Shown: piece after piece, positions 17,294 through 26,428 of the stretch
Position numbering within the stretch: the first letter of the stretch is position 1
Layout: every line of letters begins with the position of its first letter
Assembly: GCF_900104475.1 (NCBI RefSeq)
Contig: NZ_FNJR01000013.1
Span: 62,001 to 126,000 of the forward strand
Reading direction: 5' to 3'
Source of the DNA: Actinopolyspora xinjiangensis
Lineage (GTDB): Bacteria; Actinomycetota; Actinomycetes; Mycobacteriales; Pseudonocardiaceae
DNA: 64,000 nt
Made by a program: the position numbers and the translations under genes
The notes under the pieces: generated by a model
Seen by the model: only the letters and a program-made list of their open reading frames with translations
Database searches by the model: none
Told to the model about the DNA's origin: nothing

Positions 17294-18471
17294 GCAACGA
17301 GGTGTACGTACTCGAAGCGGTCCGCACCCCGGTGGGCCGTTACGGCAAGGGGCTGGCCGAGGTGCGCCCCGACGACCTGGCCGCCCACACCATCAGGGCA
17401 CTGCTCGACCGGCTCCCCGGGCTGGACCCGGCACGCATCCACGACGTGCTGTTCGGCGACGCCAACGGTGCGGGGGAGGACAACCGCAACGTGGCGCGGA
17501 TGGCAGGCCTGCTCGCCGGGCTGCCCACCAGCGTCGCGGGAGCCACGGTCAACCGGCTGTGCGGATCGGGCCTGGAAGCGGTGATCGAGGGCAGCCGGAT
17601 CGTGCAGACCGGTGACGGGGACATCGTGCTGGCCGGGGGAGTCGAATCCATGAGCCGTGCTCCCTGGGTGCTGCCGAAACCGGAACGTGCCTATCCGCGC
17701 GGCCACGAGACGTTGCACTCGACCACCCTCGGGTGGCGGATGGTCAACCCCGAGATGCCCTCGGAGTGGACCATCTCGCTCGGCGAGAGCGCGGAACTGC
17801 TGGCCGACAGGTACGGGATCGGACGTGCAGAGCAGGACGCCTTCGCCGTGCGCAGTCATCGACGAGCCGCGGCCGCCTGGGAGCGGGGACTCTTCGACGA
17901 TGAGGTGGTACGGGTTCCGGGGACGGAACTCACCAGGGACGAGGGGATTCGGGCCGACACCTCGGAGGAGGCACTCGGCAAACTCGGTCCCGCTTTCCGC
18001 CCGGACGGGACGGTGACCGCCGGGAACTCCTCACCGCTCAACGACGGCTCCGCCGCGGTGCTGCTCGGCAGCCGCGCGGCTGCCACCGAGATCGGAGCCG
18101 AACCGCTGGCGCGGATCGTCAGCAGGGGAGTCGCGGGGGTCGACCCGGATGTCTTCGGGATCGGTCCCGTACAGGCCGCGCGCACCGCGCTGGAACGCGC
18201 GGGCATCGGCTGGGGCGATCTGACCGCCGTCGAACTCAACGAGGCGTTCGCCGCCCAGTCGTTGGCCTGCCTGGCCGAGTGGCCGGAGCTCGACCCCGAG
18301 ATAGTCAACCAACGTGGCGGTGCCATCGCTCTCGGACACCCGCTCGGTGCCTCCGGAGCCCGAATCCTGACCACGCTGGCACACCAGCTACGCCGGGCAG
18401 GGGGCGGTTGGGGACTGGCCGCCATCTGCATCGGGGTTGGCCAAGGCCTCGCGGTCGTTCTGCACGCGTGA
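17290..18471 (+). CDS. pcaF: 3-oxoadipyl-CoA thiolase
   Basis: 393 aa, starting with a GTG overlapping the pcaJ stop. It is a full thiolase: NRLCGSGLEA carries the acyl-accepting Cys, GGVESMSRAP follows, GHPLGASGAR holds the active-site His, and the C-terminal CIGVGQG holds the second Cys. It cleaves 3-oxoadipyl-CoA to succinyl-CoA and acetyl-CoA, the last step of the pathway. General acetyl-CoA acetyltransferases have the same motifs; the operon position decides the specific name. Confidence 0.92.
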   Translation: MSNEVYVLEAVRTPVGRYGKGLAEVRPDDLAAHTIRALLDRLPGLDPARIHDVLFGDANGAGEDNRNVARMAGLLAGLPTSVAGATVNRLCGSGLEAVIEGSRIVQTGDGDIVLAGGVESMSRAPWVLPKPERAYPRGHETLHSTTLGWRMVNPEMPSEWTISLGESAELLADRYGIGRAEQDAFAVRSHRRAAAAWERGLFDDEVVRVPGTELTRDEGIRADTSEEALGKLGPAFRPDGTVTAGNSSPLNDGSAAVLLGSRAAATEIGAEPLARIVSRGVAGVDPDVFGIGPVQAARTALERAGIGWGDLTAVELNEAFAAQSLACLAEWPELDPEIVNQRGGAIALGHPLGASGARILTTLAHQLRRAGGGWGLAAICIGVGQGLAVVLHA

Positions 18472-18494
18472 ACCGGTAATCATCAGGAGCGAGC

Positions 18495-19247
18495 ATGCCC
18501 ACCGACTCGATCGGAAAACCGGCGGATCGGTTGATCCTGCCCGAGTACGAGCGCGACGATGCGAGCCATCCCGCGCTGGACACCGAGGAATACCACTCGA
18601 CTTCCCTGCGCAGCCCGCGTCGCCCGTTGCAGTTGCTGCCGCAGAACCTCACCGAGATCACCGGTCCCGTGCTCGGGCACGAACGAGTCGGTGACACCGA
18701 CCACGACCTGACCGTGCAGCACGCGGGTGAACCGTTGGGCGAGCGAATCGTGGTCAGTGGTCAGGTGCTCGACTCCGACGGCAAGCCGGTGCCGCACACT
18801 CTCGTGGAGGTCTGGCAGGCCAACGCCGCGGGGCGCTACCGGCACGCCGGTGACCGGCACCCGGCCCCGCTGGATCCGAACTTCTCCGGCGCCGGCCGCT
18901 GCATGACAGACGAGAACGGCCACTACCGGTTCATGACCATCAAGCCGGGCGCCTACCCGTGGCGCAACCACGACAACGCCTGGCGCCCCGCCCACATACA
19001 CTTCTCGCTGTTCGGTCGGGCCTTCACCCAACGGCTGATCACTCAGATGTACTTTCCGGGCGATCCGCTGTTCTACCAGGATCCGATTTTCCAGTCGGTA
19101 CGGGATCCGAAGGCACGGGAACGGATGATCTGCGAGTTCGACCTGGACAGCACGATTCCCGAGTGGGCGCTGTCCTACCACTTCGACATCGTGCTGCGGG
19201 GAAGGCACGCCACCCCGTTCGAGGAGGACGAGGACGACGAGGACTGA
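18495..19247 (+). CDS. pcaH: Protocatechuate 3,4-dioxygenase beta subunit
   Basis: 250 aa with the PcaH signature. RIVVSGQVLDSDGKPVPHTLVEVWQANAAGRY-type intradiol dioxygenase core is followed by MTIKPGAYPW and WRPAHIHFS, which supply the Fe(III) ligands (one Tyr and the paired His residues). It opens the protocatechuate ring between the hydroxyls to give 3-carboxy-cis,cis-muconate. The C-terminus ends in an acidic tail (EEDEDDED). The RBS AGGAG precedes the ATG. The partner pcaG lies unusually far away, 300 bp downstream. Confidence 0.96.
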   Translation: MPTDSIGKPADRLILPEYERDDASHPALDTEEYHSTSLRSPRRPLQLLPQNLTEITGPVLGHERVGDTDHDLTVQHAGEPLGERIVVSGQVLDSDGKPVPHTLVEVWQANAAGRYRHAGDRHPAPLDPNFSGAGRCMTDENGHYRFMTIKPGAYPWRNHDNAWRPAHIHFSLFGRAFTQRLITQMYFPGDPLFYQDPIFQSVRDPKARERMICEFDLDSTIPEWALSYHFDIVLRGRHATPFEEDEDDED

Positions 19248-19547
19248 CCGCCCTCTCGTTACTCATCCGGTGAACGGAGGCGCCGAGGTCTCACTGGTCG
19301 GACCGCGATGTGGGGTGGGGGGCACGCCACGGTGAAACCTCCCCGCCGGGCACGGCAACCCCGGCGGCCTCCGGCCGCTCGCGGTGGAGCCCGCCCGTCA
19401 CGTCGAACGAGGCCACCGTTCGTCCGACGAGGTCGGGAAAGCCCGCCCGACCACTTCGAGACGAGTCCCGAGAAAGGCACTGAGCACACCTGCCCGATCC
19501 GTCCCATCGGACTCGGCCGGGCAGGCCACTAGACTTTGGAGGTGGTC
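19248..19547 (+). other. 300-bp spacer between pcaH and pcaG
   Basis: pcaH and pcaG are normally adjacent or overlapping. This spacer has no recognisable gene; the short open frames in it are Arg/Pro-rich and look like noise. GGAGGTGG at 19538-19545 is the pcaG ribosome binding site. A TAGACT hexamer at 19530-19535 resembles a -10 element, but no matching -35 was found 16-18 bp upstream. Confidence 0.5.
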
Positions 19548-20147
19548 ATGGACCACTCGAACCGGCGTTCGGAGGCGGCGTCCGTCGTACACCCCGCCAC
19601 GACCCCCTCACAGACCGTCGGGCCGTTCTTCGCGCTGCCCGGCGCCCTGCCGTGGCCCGACGGTCCCGAACTCCTGCCCGCGGGCAGCCCCGGGGCGACG
19701 TTGCTGCGAGGCAGGCTGCTGGACGGGATTGGGGACCCCGTGCCCGACGGATTGATCGAGATCTGGCAGGCCGATGAGCGGGGTCGGTTCGCGCACCCGG
19801 ACGACCCCAGGGGAACTTCCACCGACTTTCCCGGTTTCGGGCGGTGCGCCACCGGCCCGGACGGCGAGTTCTGGTTCCGCACCGTCAAGCCCGCCTCGCT
19901 GCCCACACCGGATGGAAGCGAGGAGGCGCCCCACGTCAACGTCACCGTACTGGCCCGCGGGTTGTTGGCCCGGGTCGTGACCCGGATCTACTTCCCCGAC
20001 GAACCGACGGCCAACGCCGCCGACCCCGTGTTGTCCGCTGTCGATCCGGCTCGCCGGGATACGCTGGTCGCGACGGCAGAGGCCGACGGCTACCGCTTCG
20101 ACATCCGGTTGCAGGGTGATGACGAGACCATTTTCTTTGCGGTCTGA
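19548..20147 (+). CDS. pcaG: Protocatechuate 3,4-dioxygenase alpha subunit
   Basis: 199 aa from ATG 19548, selected because of GGAGGTGG just upstream. TPSQTVGPFF at the N-terminus and GLIEIWQADERGRF are typical of PcaG. As in other alpha subunits, the His pair that binds iron in PcaH is replaced (HVNVTV at the equivalent place), so catalysis depends on the alpha-beta heteromer. Its end overlaps pcaB by 29 nt. Confidence 0.95.
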   Translation: MDHSNRRSEAASVVHPATTPSQTVGPFFALPGALPWPDGPELLPAGSPGATLLRGRLLDGIGDPVPDGLIEIWQADERGRFAHPDDPRGTSTDFPGFGRCATGPDGEFWFRTVKPASLPTPDGSEEAPHVNVTVLARGLLARVVTRIYFPDEPTANAADPVLSAVDPARRDTLVATAEADGYRFDIRLQGDDETIFFAV

Positions 20148-21507
20148 GACCGCCACTGGACTGTTCACCCCCACGTTCGTCACCGAACGCTTCGGGGAGA
20201 GTGCCGGGGCTCGCGCCTGGCTGGCCGCCATGCTCGAATTCGAGAGCGCGCTGGTGCTGGCCCAGGCCGACGTGGGGCTGATCCCCACCCGGGCCGCCGA
20301 GGAGATCTCCCGTCGGTGTGTGGTCGAGGAGTTCGACATCGACTCGATCGCGCGACGCGCTGCGGAGTCGGCGACCCCCGTCATCCCACTGGTCAAGGAT
20401 CTCACCGACCGGGTCGATGCGGAGGCGGCCAGGTACGTGCACCGGGGCGCCACCAGCCAGGACGTGGTGGACACCGCCGCGATGCTGGTGGCCCGCGACG
20501 CGCTGCGGCTGTCACTGGACGAGTTGCGCGTCGTCGCGGGGGAGTGCGCCCGCCTGGCCGAGGAGCACCGCAACACCCTGATGACCGGACGCACGCTGCT
20601 GCAGCAGGCACTGCCGACCACGTTCGGCCGGAAAGCCGCAGGGTGGTTGACGGCCGTGGTCGAGGCGGCGGAGGGGCTGGACCGGGTGCGGAGCGATCGG
20701 CTGGCCGTGCAGTTCGGGGGGCCGGTCGGGACCCTCGCGACCCTCGGTTCCCACGGCACGCGGGTGGCCGCCGCGCTGGCCGGACGGCTCGGCCTGGCCG
20801 AACCCACCCTGCCGTGGCACACCGATCGGACCCGGGTCGCGGAGCTCGCCACCTCGTTGGGAACGGTGGCGGGCACGCTGGGCAACATCGCCCTGGACAT
20901 CGAGCTGGGAGCCCAGACGGAGGTGGGGGAGTTCACCGAGGGGCGCTCCGGCGGTTCCTCGGCGATGCCGCACAAGCGCAACCCCGTCCGCGCCGTCCGG
21001 GTCACCGCCGCGGCCCGCAGAGTACCGGGGCTCGTGGCGAGTCTGCTGAGCGCGGTGCCGCAGGAGCACGAGCGGGCGGCGGGAGCCTGGCAGTCCGAGT
21101 GGGAGCCGTTCGGCGAACTGCTTCGACTGGTCGGTTCGGCCGCTTCGACCACCGGCGAGATGCTGGGCGAGCTCAGGGTGGACGAGGACAGGATGCGCTC
21201 CAACCTGGAACTCTCCGGGGGACTACTGCTCGCGGAACGGGTTTCCACCGCGCTTTCCGAGCACATCGGCCCCGGTAGAGCCGCGGAACTGGTGAGCGAG
21301 CTCTCCGGGCGAGTCACCCGGAACGGCACCACCCTGCGTGCCGAGCTGTTGGTGGACGAGACCACGCGTGCCGTGCTGTCCGAGCGGGAAGTGGTGGAAC
21401 TGACCGAGCCCGGTGACTACCTCGGTTCGGCCGACGAGTTCGTGGATCGGGCCCTCGCCGCTTACACGAGCTGGAAGGAGAAGACTACCGGTGATTCCGG
21501 ACTATGA
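20119..21507 (+). CDS. pcaB: 3-carboxy-cis,cis-muconate cycloisomerase
   Basis: 462 aa from ATG 20119 (a GTG codon lies directly before it), overlapping pcaG. It belongs to the fumarase/aspartase superfamily: HRGATSQDVVDT, then the signature GGSSAMPHKRNP with the flexible catalytic Ser loop. It lactonises 3-carboxymuconate to 4-carboxymuconolactone. Adenylosuccinate lyase shares the fold, but the operon makes PcaB clear. The 3' end overlaps pcaL by 17 nt. Confidence 0.95.
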   Translation: MTRPFSLRSETATGLFTPTFVTERFGESAGARAWLAAMLEFESALVLAQADVGLIPTRAAEEISRRCVVEEFDIDSIARRAAESATPVIPLVKDLTDRVDAEAARYVHRGATSQDVVDTAAMLVARDALRLSLDELRVVAGECARLAEEHRNTLMTGRTLLQQALPTTFGRKAAGWLTAVVEAAEGLDRVRSDRLAVQFGGPVGTLATLGSHGTRVAAALAGRLGLAEPTLPWHTDRTRVAELATSLGTVAGTLGNIALDIELGAQTEVGEFTEGRSGGSSAMPHKRNPVRAVRVTAAARRVPGLVASLLSAVPQEHERAAGAWQSEWEPFGELLRLVGSAASTTGEMLGELRVDEDRMRSNLELSGGLLLAERVSTALSEHIGPGRAAELVSELSGRVTRNGTTLRAELLVDETTRAVLSEREVVELTEPGDYLGSADEFVDRALAAYTSWKEKTTGDSGL

Positions 21508-22666
21508 ACTGACGGGCCCGCCCAACGCCCCCGTGCTGGTGCTGTCCAACTCGTTGGGAACCGACCGGACCATGTGGGACGAGCAGCTGCCCGAACTGTC
21601 CTCCCGCTTTCGGGTGCTGCGTTACGACCAGCGCGGGCATGGCAAGACCCCCGCCACCCCGGGTCCCTACGAGCTCGAAACGCTCGGCCGGGACGTGCTC
21701 GACCTGCTCGACCATCTCGAGATCGTCCGGGTGCGCTTCGCCGGTGTTTCCCTCGGCGGTATGACAGGCATGTGGTTGGCCGCCAACGCCCCGGAACGGA
21801 TCGAGCGGCTCGCCCTGCTGTGCACTTCGGCCGCGCTCGGCACGCCCGAGGACTGGCGCGAGCGAGCCGCGTTCGTGCGTGCCAACGGCACGGGGGCGAT
21901 GGTCGACTCCACCCTCGGCCGCTGGTTCACGGCGGAACTGTCCTCCAGGCGGGACGTGGTGGCCAAGTACGGCGGAATGGTGGCCACCACCGACGACGAG
22001 AGCTACGCCGGTTGCTGTGAAGCCATCGCCGGGATGACTCTGGAGGGGCGGCTCGGCGGGATCACCGCTCCCACCCTCGTGGTGGCGGGATATGATGATC
22101 CGGCGACACCGCCCGAACACGCCGAACGCATCGCGGCCGGCATCCCGAACGCGCGGCTGGCGGTGCTGGAGCGCGCCGCGCACCTGGCCAACGTCGAACA
22201 GGCCGAGCGGGTCAACCGCCTGCTCGTCGAGCACTTCGCATCGGAGGGCGAGCCCATGTCCACCGCCAGCGGCGAAGCCGCCACCGCTCGCACTGGTACG
22301 GGTATGGCGGTGCGCAGACAGGTGCTGGGAGACGAGCACGTCGACAGGGCCATCGAGCTGCGGACGGAGTTCACCGAGCCGTTCCAGGACTTCATCACCA
22401 GGTACGCCTGGGGCGAGCTCTGGGCCTCGGAGGGTATGGACCGCCCGACCCGCAGCTGCGTGACACTGGCGATCCTGGCCGCCACCGGGTGCCACGACGA
22501 GCTCGCCATGCACGTTCGCGCGGCACGCCGCAACGGGGTCGAAGCCTCGACCATCCGAGAGGTGTTGATGCACGTGGCCGTTTACGCCGGCGTGCCCAAA
22601 GCCAACAGTGCTTTCGCGTTGGCGGATCGGATTCTCGGTGAGGAAGCCGACGGGAACGGTGCTTGA
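21491..22666 (+). CDS. pcaL: PcaL: 3-oxoadipate enol-lactonase fused to 4-carboxymuconolactone decarboxylase
   Basis: 391 aa from GTG 21491. The N-terminal alpha/beta hydrolase (about 1-255) has Ser in GVSLGG (about residue 87), Asp in GYDDPATP and His in AAHLANVEQ: PcaD, the enol-lactone hydrolase. After a short Ala/Thr/Gly linker the C-terminal domain is carboxymuconolactone decarboxylase, PcaC (TRSCVTLAILAATGCHDEL). The fusion is the established actinobacterial PcaL arrangement and joins two consecutive steps. It overlaps pcaB upstream. Confidence 0.96.
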   Translation: MIPDYELTGPPNAPVLVLSNSLGTDRTMWDEQLPELSSRFRVLRYDQRGHGKTPATPGPYELETLGRDVLDLLDHLEIVRVRFAGVSLGGMTGMWLAANAPERIERLALLCTSAALGTPEDWRERAAFVRANGTGAMVDSTLGRWFTAELSSRRDVVAKYGGMVATTDDESYAGCCEAIAGMTLEGRLGGITAPTLVVAGYDDPATPPEHAERIAAGIPNARLAVLERAAHLANVEQAERVNRLLVEHFASEGEPMSTASGEAATARTGTGMAVRRQVLGDEHVDRAIELRTEFTEPFQDFITRYAWGELWASEGMDRPTRSCVTLAILAATGCHDELAMHVRAARRNGVEASTIREVLMHVAVYAGVPKANSAFALADRILGEEADGNGA

Positions 22667-22688
22667 GACCGATGCGGGGGTGGTGGCT

Positions 22689-23492
22689 ATGGACTCCGAC
22701 GCCGATTCCGGGGTAGTGGGACCGGTTCAGTCCCTGACACGCGGACTCATGGTGATCCGCGCCTTCGACGAGACACGCCCCGAGATGACGCTCAGCGAGG
22801 TCGCTCGTGTCACCGGTCTCTCACGCGCGGCGACCCGTCGCTTCCTGCACACCCTCGTGAGGCTGGGCTACGTCTGGACCGACGGCCGACTGTTCGCGCT
22901 GACGCCCCGGGTGCTGGAGCTGGGATTCTCCTACCTGTCGAGCCTCTCGCTGCCGGAGATAGCGCAGCCGCACCTGGAACGGCTGGCGGCCCAGGTCCAC
23001 GAGTCGGTCTCGGTCTCGGTGCTCGACGGCGACGACATCGTCTACGTCGGGCGGGTGCCCACCTCGCGGATCATGACCGTGGCGATCAACATCGGCACCC
23101 GGTTCCCCGCCTACGCCACCTCGATGGGACGGGTACTGCTGGCGAACCTGGCGGACCAGGAGCTCACCGAGTACCTGCGGCGGGTGCGTCCCGAACCGTT
23201 GGCGCCGCAGACGCTGACCAGTGTGGGATCGCTCCGGCGGGAGTTGGAGAACATCAGGGAGCAGGGCTGGGCCGTGGTCGACCAGGAGCTCGAAGCCGGG
23301 CTGCGTTCTCTCGCGGCGCCGATCCGCGACCGGACCGACAACGTCGTGGCCGCGGTCAACGTCTCCTCCCACGCCAGTAGGACAGGTCCGGAGGAAGCCC
23401 GTAACGAGCTGCTGCCACCGTTGCTGGAGACGGCCGCCAGGATCGAGGCGGACCTGCGGGTGGCGCCTCACGCGGGCAGGACGGCTCGCTGA
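22689..23492 (+). CDS. pcaR: IclR family regulator of the pca operon
   Basis: 267 aa from ATG 22689 with a G-rich stretch upstream; an in-frame GTG at 22659 overlapping pcaL is an alternative. The N-terminal winged HTH (MTLSEVARVTGLSRAATRRFLHTL) is followed by the IclR effector-binding domain (VSVSVLDGDDIVYVGR, YATSMGRVLLA). IclR proteins of this branch (PcaR/PcaU) bind protocatechuate or 3-oxoadipate and control pca genes. As the last operon gene it would control itself; the inverted repeat at 15581-15616 is the proposed target. Confidence 0.9.
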   Translation: MDSDADSGVVGPVQSLTRGLMVIRAFDETRPEMTLSEVARVTGLSRAATRRFLHTLVRLGYVWTDGRLFALTPRVLELGFSYLSSLSLPEIAQPHLERLAAQVHESVSVSVLDGDDIVYVGRVPTSRIMTVAINIGTRFPAYATSMGRVLLANLADQELTEYLRRVRPEPLAPQTLTSVGSLRRELENIREQGWAVVDQELEAGLRSLAAPIRDRTDNVVAAVNVSSHASRTGPEEARNELLPPLLETAARIEADLRVAPHAGRTAR

Positions 23493-23651
23493 CCCGACTC
23501 CCGTGGCCACTCGTCTTATCGGTCGGGCCCCGCTGTGGTTCCGGAACGCCTCGCGGGGCGGTCACCCTCTTCCACCGTGCGGTAGACGGTCCCGGCGGCA
23601 ACGACGGACAGGCTCGCCGCGGTGGGCCTCCCGAGTAGCGAGGGAGTCCGG

Positions 23652-25565
23652 TCAGGTTCCTCGGACACTCTCCGGACGCGGCGGGTTCTCGGGGGAGCGC
23701 TCCTCCTCGGCGAACTGGGTCCGGTACAGCTCCGCGTAGTGGCCACCGCGTTCCAACAACTCCTCGTGCGTTCCCCGCTCGACCACCCTGCCCTCGGCCA
23801 GCACCAGAATGCGGTCCGCGCGGCGGATCGTCGCCAGGCGGTGGGCGATGACCACGGAGGTACGTCCCGCCAGTGCCGTGCGCAGCGCGCGCTGCACCGC
23901 GGCCTCCGACTCGGAGTCCAGGTGCGCGGTGGCCTCGTCCAGCACCACGATCGGTGGTTGTTTGAGCAGCAACCTGGCGATGGCCAACCGCTGCTTCTCA
24001 CCTCCCGACAGGCGGTAGCCACGGTCGCCCACCACGGTGTCGAGCCCCTCGGGCAGTTCGCGCAGCAGCTCGTCGAGCTGCGCGGTGCGCAAGGCCCGTC
24101 GCAGCTCGCTGTCGTCTGCCGAGGGATTGGCGTAGGCCAGGTTCGCGCGGATCGTGTCGTGGAAGAGGTGAGCCTCCTGGGTGACCATCCCCACCGTGGA
24201 ATACAACGAGGACAGCGTGACGTCCCGCACGTCGTGCCCCCCGACCCGTACGCTGCCGGAGTCCACTTCGTACAACCGTCCGGCCAGGTGGCTGATCGTG
24301 GTCTTGCCCGCCCCGGAGTGCCCCACCAGCGCGATCATCTCTCCCGGCGCCGCCCGGAAGGAGACGTCGTGCAGTACCTGCTGCGCGGCGCCGCTCTCCG
24401 GACGTGCCACCGATTCCAGCGAGGCGAGCGAGACCTCCTCCGGCCCGGGGTAGTGGAACGACACGGAGTCGAACTCGAGGCTCGCCGAACCAGCCGGCAG
24501 CTCGATCGCGTCCTCGCGCTCCCGGATCATCGGTGGCAGGTCCAGCACCTCGAAGACGCGGTGGAAGCTGACCAGTGCCGTCATCACATCGACGTGCACG
24601 TTGGACAGTGAGGTCAGCGGGCCGTATAGTCGGGTGAGCAGCGTCGTCAGCGCAACCAGGGTTCCCAGTTGGAGCGATCCGCCGATCACCAGCGCTCCGC
24701 CGAGACCGTAGGCCACGGCCGTGGCCAGTGCGGCGAGCAGGGTGAGCCCCACGAAGAACACCCTGCTGTACATCGCCGAGAGCACCCCGAGATCACGGAC
24801 CCGAGCGGCTTTGCGGGCGAACTGTTCGGTCTCCTCGTCGGCCCTGCCGTACAGTTTGGTCAACATGGCCCCGCCGACCCCGAACCGCTCCGTCATCAGC
24901 GAGCTCATCTCGGCGTCCACGGCCATCTGTTCGCGGGTCACGCGCTGCAGCCGTCTGCCTATCCACCGCACCGGGAACAGGAACAGTGGCAGCAGGGCCA
25001 GCGCGATCAGCGTGATCTGCCAGGACAGCGCGAACATCGCGGCCAGTACCAGCACCAGGCTCAGCACGTTCGACACCACCGCGGACAGGGTGCTGGTCAG
25101 CGCGCGCTGCGCTCCGATGACATCACTGTTGAGCCTGCTGGTCAGTGCTCCGGTCTGTGCCCTGACGAAGAAGGCGAGCGGCATTCGCTGCACGTGGTCG
25201 AACACGTCCCGGCGCAGGTCGTAGATGAGCCCCTCACCCAGGCGGGAGGAGAACCAGCGCTGCACCAGCGTGAGCGCCGCTTCGAGCAGTGCCACCCCCG
25301 CCACCGCCCCGGACAGCCAGACGACCGTCCCCATGCGGCCCGGCACGATGCCGCGATCGATGATCGCCTTGAACAGCAGCGGAGTGACCACCCCGAGCAC
25401 GGCGGTCGCCGCTACCGTGCACAGGAACGGCACTATCACCCGCAGGTAGGGGCGTGCGTACCCCAGGATTCGCTTCGCCAGTCCCGGTGGGAGCCGTTGC
25501 CTGGTCACCGAGCTGTCCCTGGTGAGCGAACGCATCGTCGCCCAGCTCACTCCGCCGTTGTCCAT
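23652..25565 (-). CDS. ABC transporter, fused permease and ATPase (exporter type)
   Basis: 637 aa from ATG 25565. An N-terminal six-helix type I exporter membrane domain occupies about residues 30-320. The nucleotide-binding domain follows, with Walker A GHSGAGKTT, signature LSGGEKQRL and Walker B IVVLDEATAHLD, so it should be ATP-competent. It would work as a homodimer (half transporter) at the inner membrane. The substrate is not indicated; multidrug or lipid export are the usual possibilities. There is a 300-bp untranslated or regulatory region upstream and no partner gene. Confidence 0.93.
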   Translation of the reverse strand: MDNGGVSWATMRSLTRDSSVTRQRLPPGLAKRILGYARPYLRVIVPFLCTVAATAVLGVVTPLLFKAIIDRGIVPGRMGTVVWLSGAVAGVALLEAALTLVQRWFSSRLGEGLIYDLRRDVFDHVQRMPLAFFVRAQTGALTSRLNSDVIGAQRALTSTLSAVVSNVLSLVLVLAAMFALSWQITLIALALLPLFLFPVRWIGRRLQRVTREQMAVDAEMSSLMTERFGVGGAMLTKLYGRADEETEQFARKAARVRDLGVLSAMYSRVFFVGLTLLAALATAVAYGLGGALVIGGSLQLGTLVALTTLLTRLYGPLTSLSNVHVDVMTALVSFHRVFEVLDLPPMIREREDAIELPAGSASLEFDSVSFHYPGPEEVSLASLESVARPESGAAQQVLHDVSFRAAPGEMIALVGHSGAGKTTISHLAGRLYEVDSGSVRVGGHDVRDVTLSSLYSTVGMVTQEAHLFHDTIRANLAYANPSADDSELRRALRTAQLDELLRELPEGLDTVVGDRGYRLSGGEKQRLAIARLLLKQPPIVVLDEATAHLDSESEAAVQRALRTALAGRTSVVIAHRLATIRRADRILVLAEGRVVERGTHEELLERGGHYAELYRTQFAEEERSPENPPRPESVRGT

Positions 25566-25867
25566 GTGAGACCTTCCCTGTCGCCGAAGACGATCCGTCG
25601 CACACCTGCGAATTCGAGTCCGTTCGAAGTTGATGTTCGACAGGAGTGAACGTCGGATTTTCCCATTCCTAGTTCGCCGCATCGCCCCGGTGGCGATACT
25701 TTTCGTGGTGCCGCTGATGCCGACGTGAGTACTTCGTTCCTGCCGCGCGGCGAACGAATTCCCGTACACCGATCTGTCGTACCGTCCGCGGCTCAGGGCG
25801 TAGCATGGTTTTCGGGCCGGTGAGTTCTTGCGATCGGGTGAACCGAAATCGGTCGAGGCTTCGACCG
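25566..25867 (-). other. Upstream region of the ABC exporter
   Basis: 302 bp without a recognisable gene. Base composition is less GC-rich than the flanks. GTTCGA occurs twice, 13 bp apart (25622-25627 and 25635-25640), which might be a regulatory direct repeat, but nothing more supports it. Confidence 0.35.
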
Positions 25868-26428
25868 TTACCCGGGCGGGTCCGCTCGGCATTCCTGCCC
25901 GTCGATCTGTTTCAGGGAGACGGCCCGCCCGGCGGCCAGCGCGGCGATGCTTATGGCGATCATGAGGGCGAGCCAGGCCGACGCCCCAGCTGATGCGTCT
26001 CCGCTCGTGGTGCCCACGAACACCCCGAACAACACAGCGGCGATGCCCGAGAACGCGGCCAGGCTCGCATGCGCAGGCATGCTGGCCGATGTCGGGACGC
26101 ACGTGCCCAGGCAGCCCACGGCCAGCGCCACAAGCACCACAGGCACCACGCCGGTCACGGGACCGTAGTCCTCGCTGACCACGACGCCGGAGTCCGGCTT
26201 CATCAGCTCGAACAACCGGAACAGCCCGACCGTACTCTCGTAGTCACGGTGCTCATGCGAGTGCAACCACGGTCCGCCGGACAACGCCAACAGCACGCTA
26301 CCCAGGGCCGCGTACAGTATCCGGAAGCGTATCGCCTGCGCATCAGCTACAGCGGAGTCCCGATAGGCGGCGAGCCGGCTCTTGAGCTCCTCGATTTCGT
26401 GGTCGCGATCCGATGTATCCGGCGGCAT
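25868..26428 (-). CDS. Small integral membrane protein of unknown function
   Basis: 186 aa. The N-terminal 35 residues are charged and probably helical (EIEELKSRLAAYRDSA), followed by about four hydrophobic segments: ILYAALGSVLLAL, VVPVVLVALAVGCLG, LAAFSGIAAVLFGVF and ALMIAISIAALAAG. The C-terminus is short and polar. I do not recognise a family. It sits between the ABC exporter and a recombinase remnant, in a less GC-rich patch, so horizontal acquisition is possible. Coding is supported by the coherent membrane topology rather than by homology. Confidence 0.6.
   Translation of the reverse strand: MPPDTSDRDHEIEELKSRLAAYRDSAVADAQAIRFRILYAALGSVLLALSGGPWLHSHEHRDYESTVGLFRLFELMKPDSGVVVSEDYGPVTGVVPVVLVALAVGCLGTCVPTSASMPAHASLAAFSGIAAVLFGVFVGTTSGDASAGASAWLALMIAISIAALAAGRAVSLKQIDGQECRADPPG

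Noticed and set aside
19308-19532. Open frame in the pcaH-pcaG spacer
   Set aside because: Arg/Pro-rich composition, no RBS, no recognisable domain.
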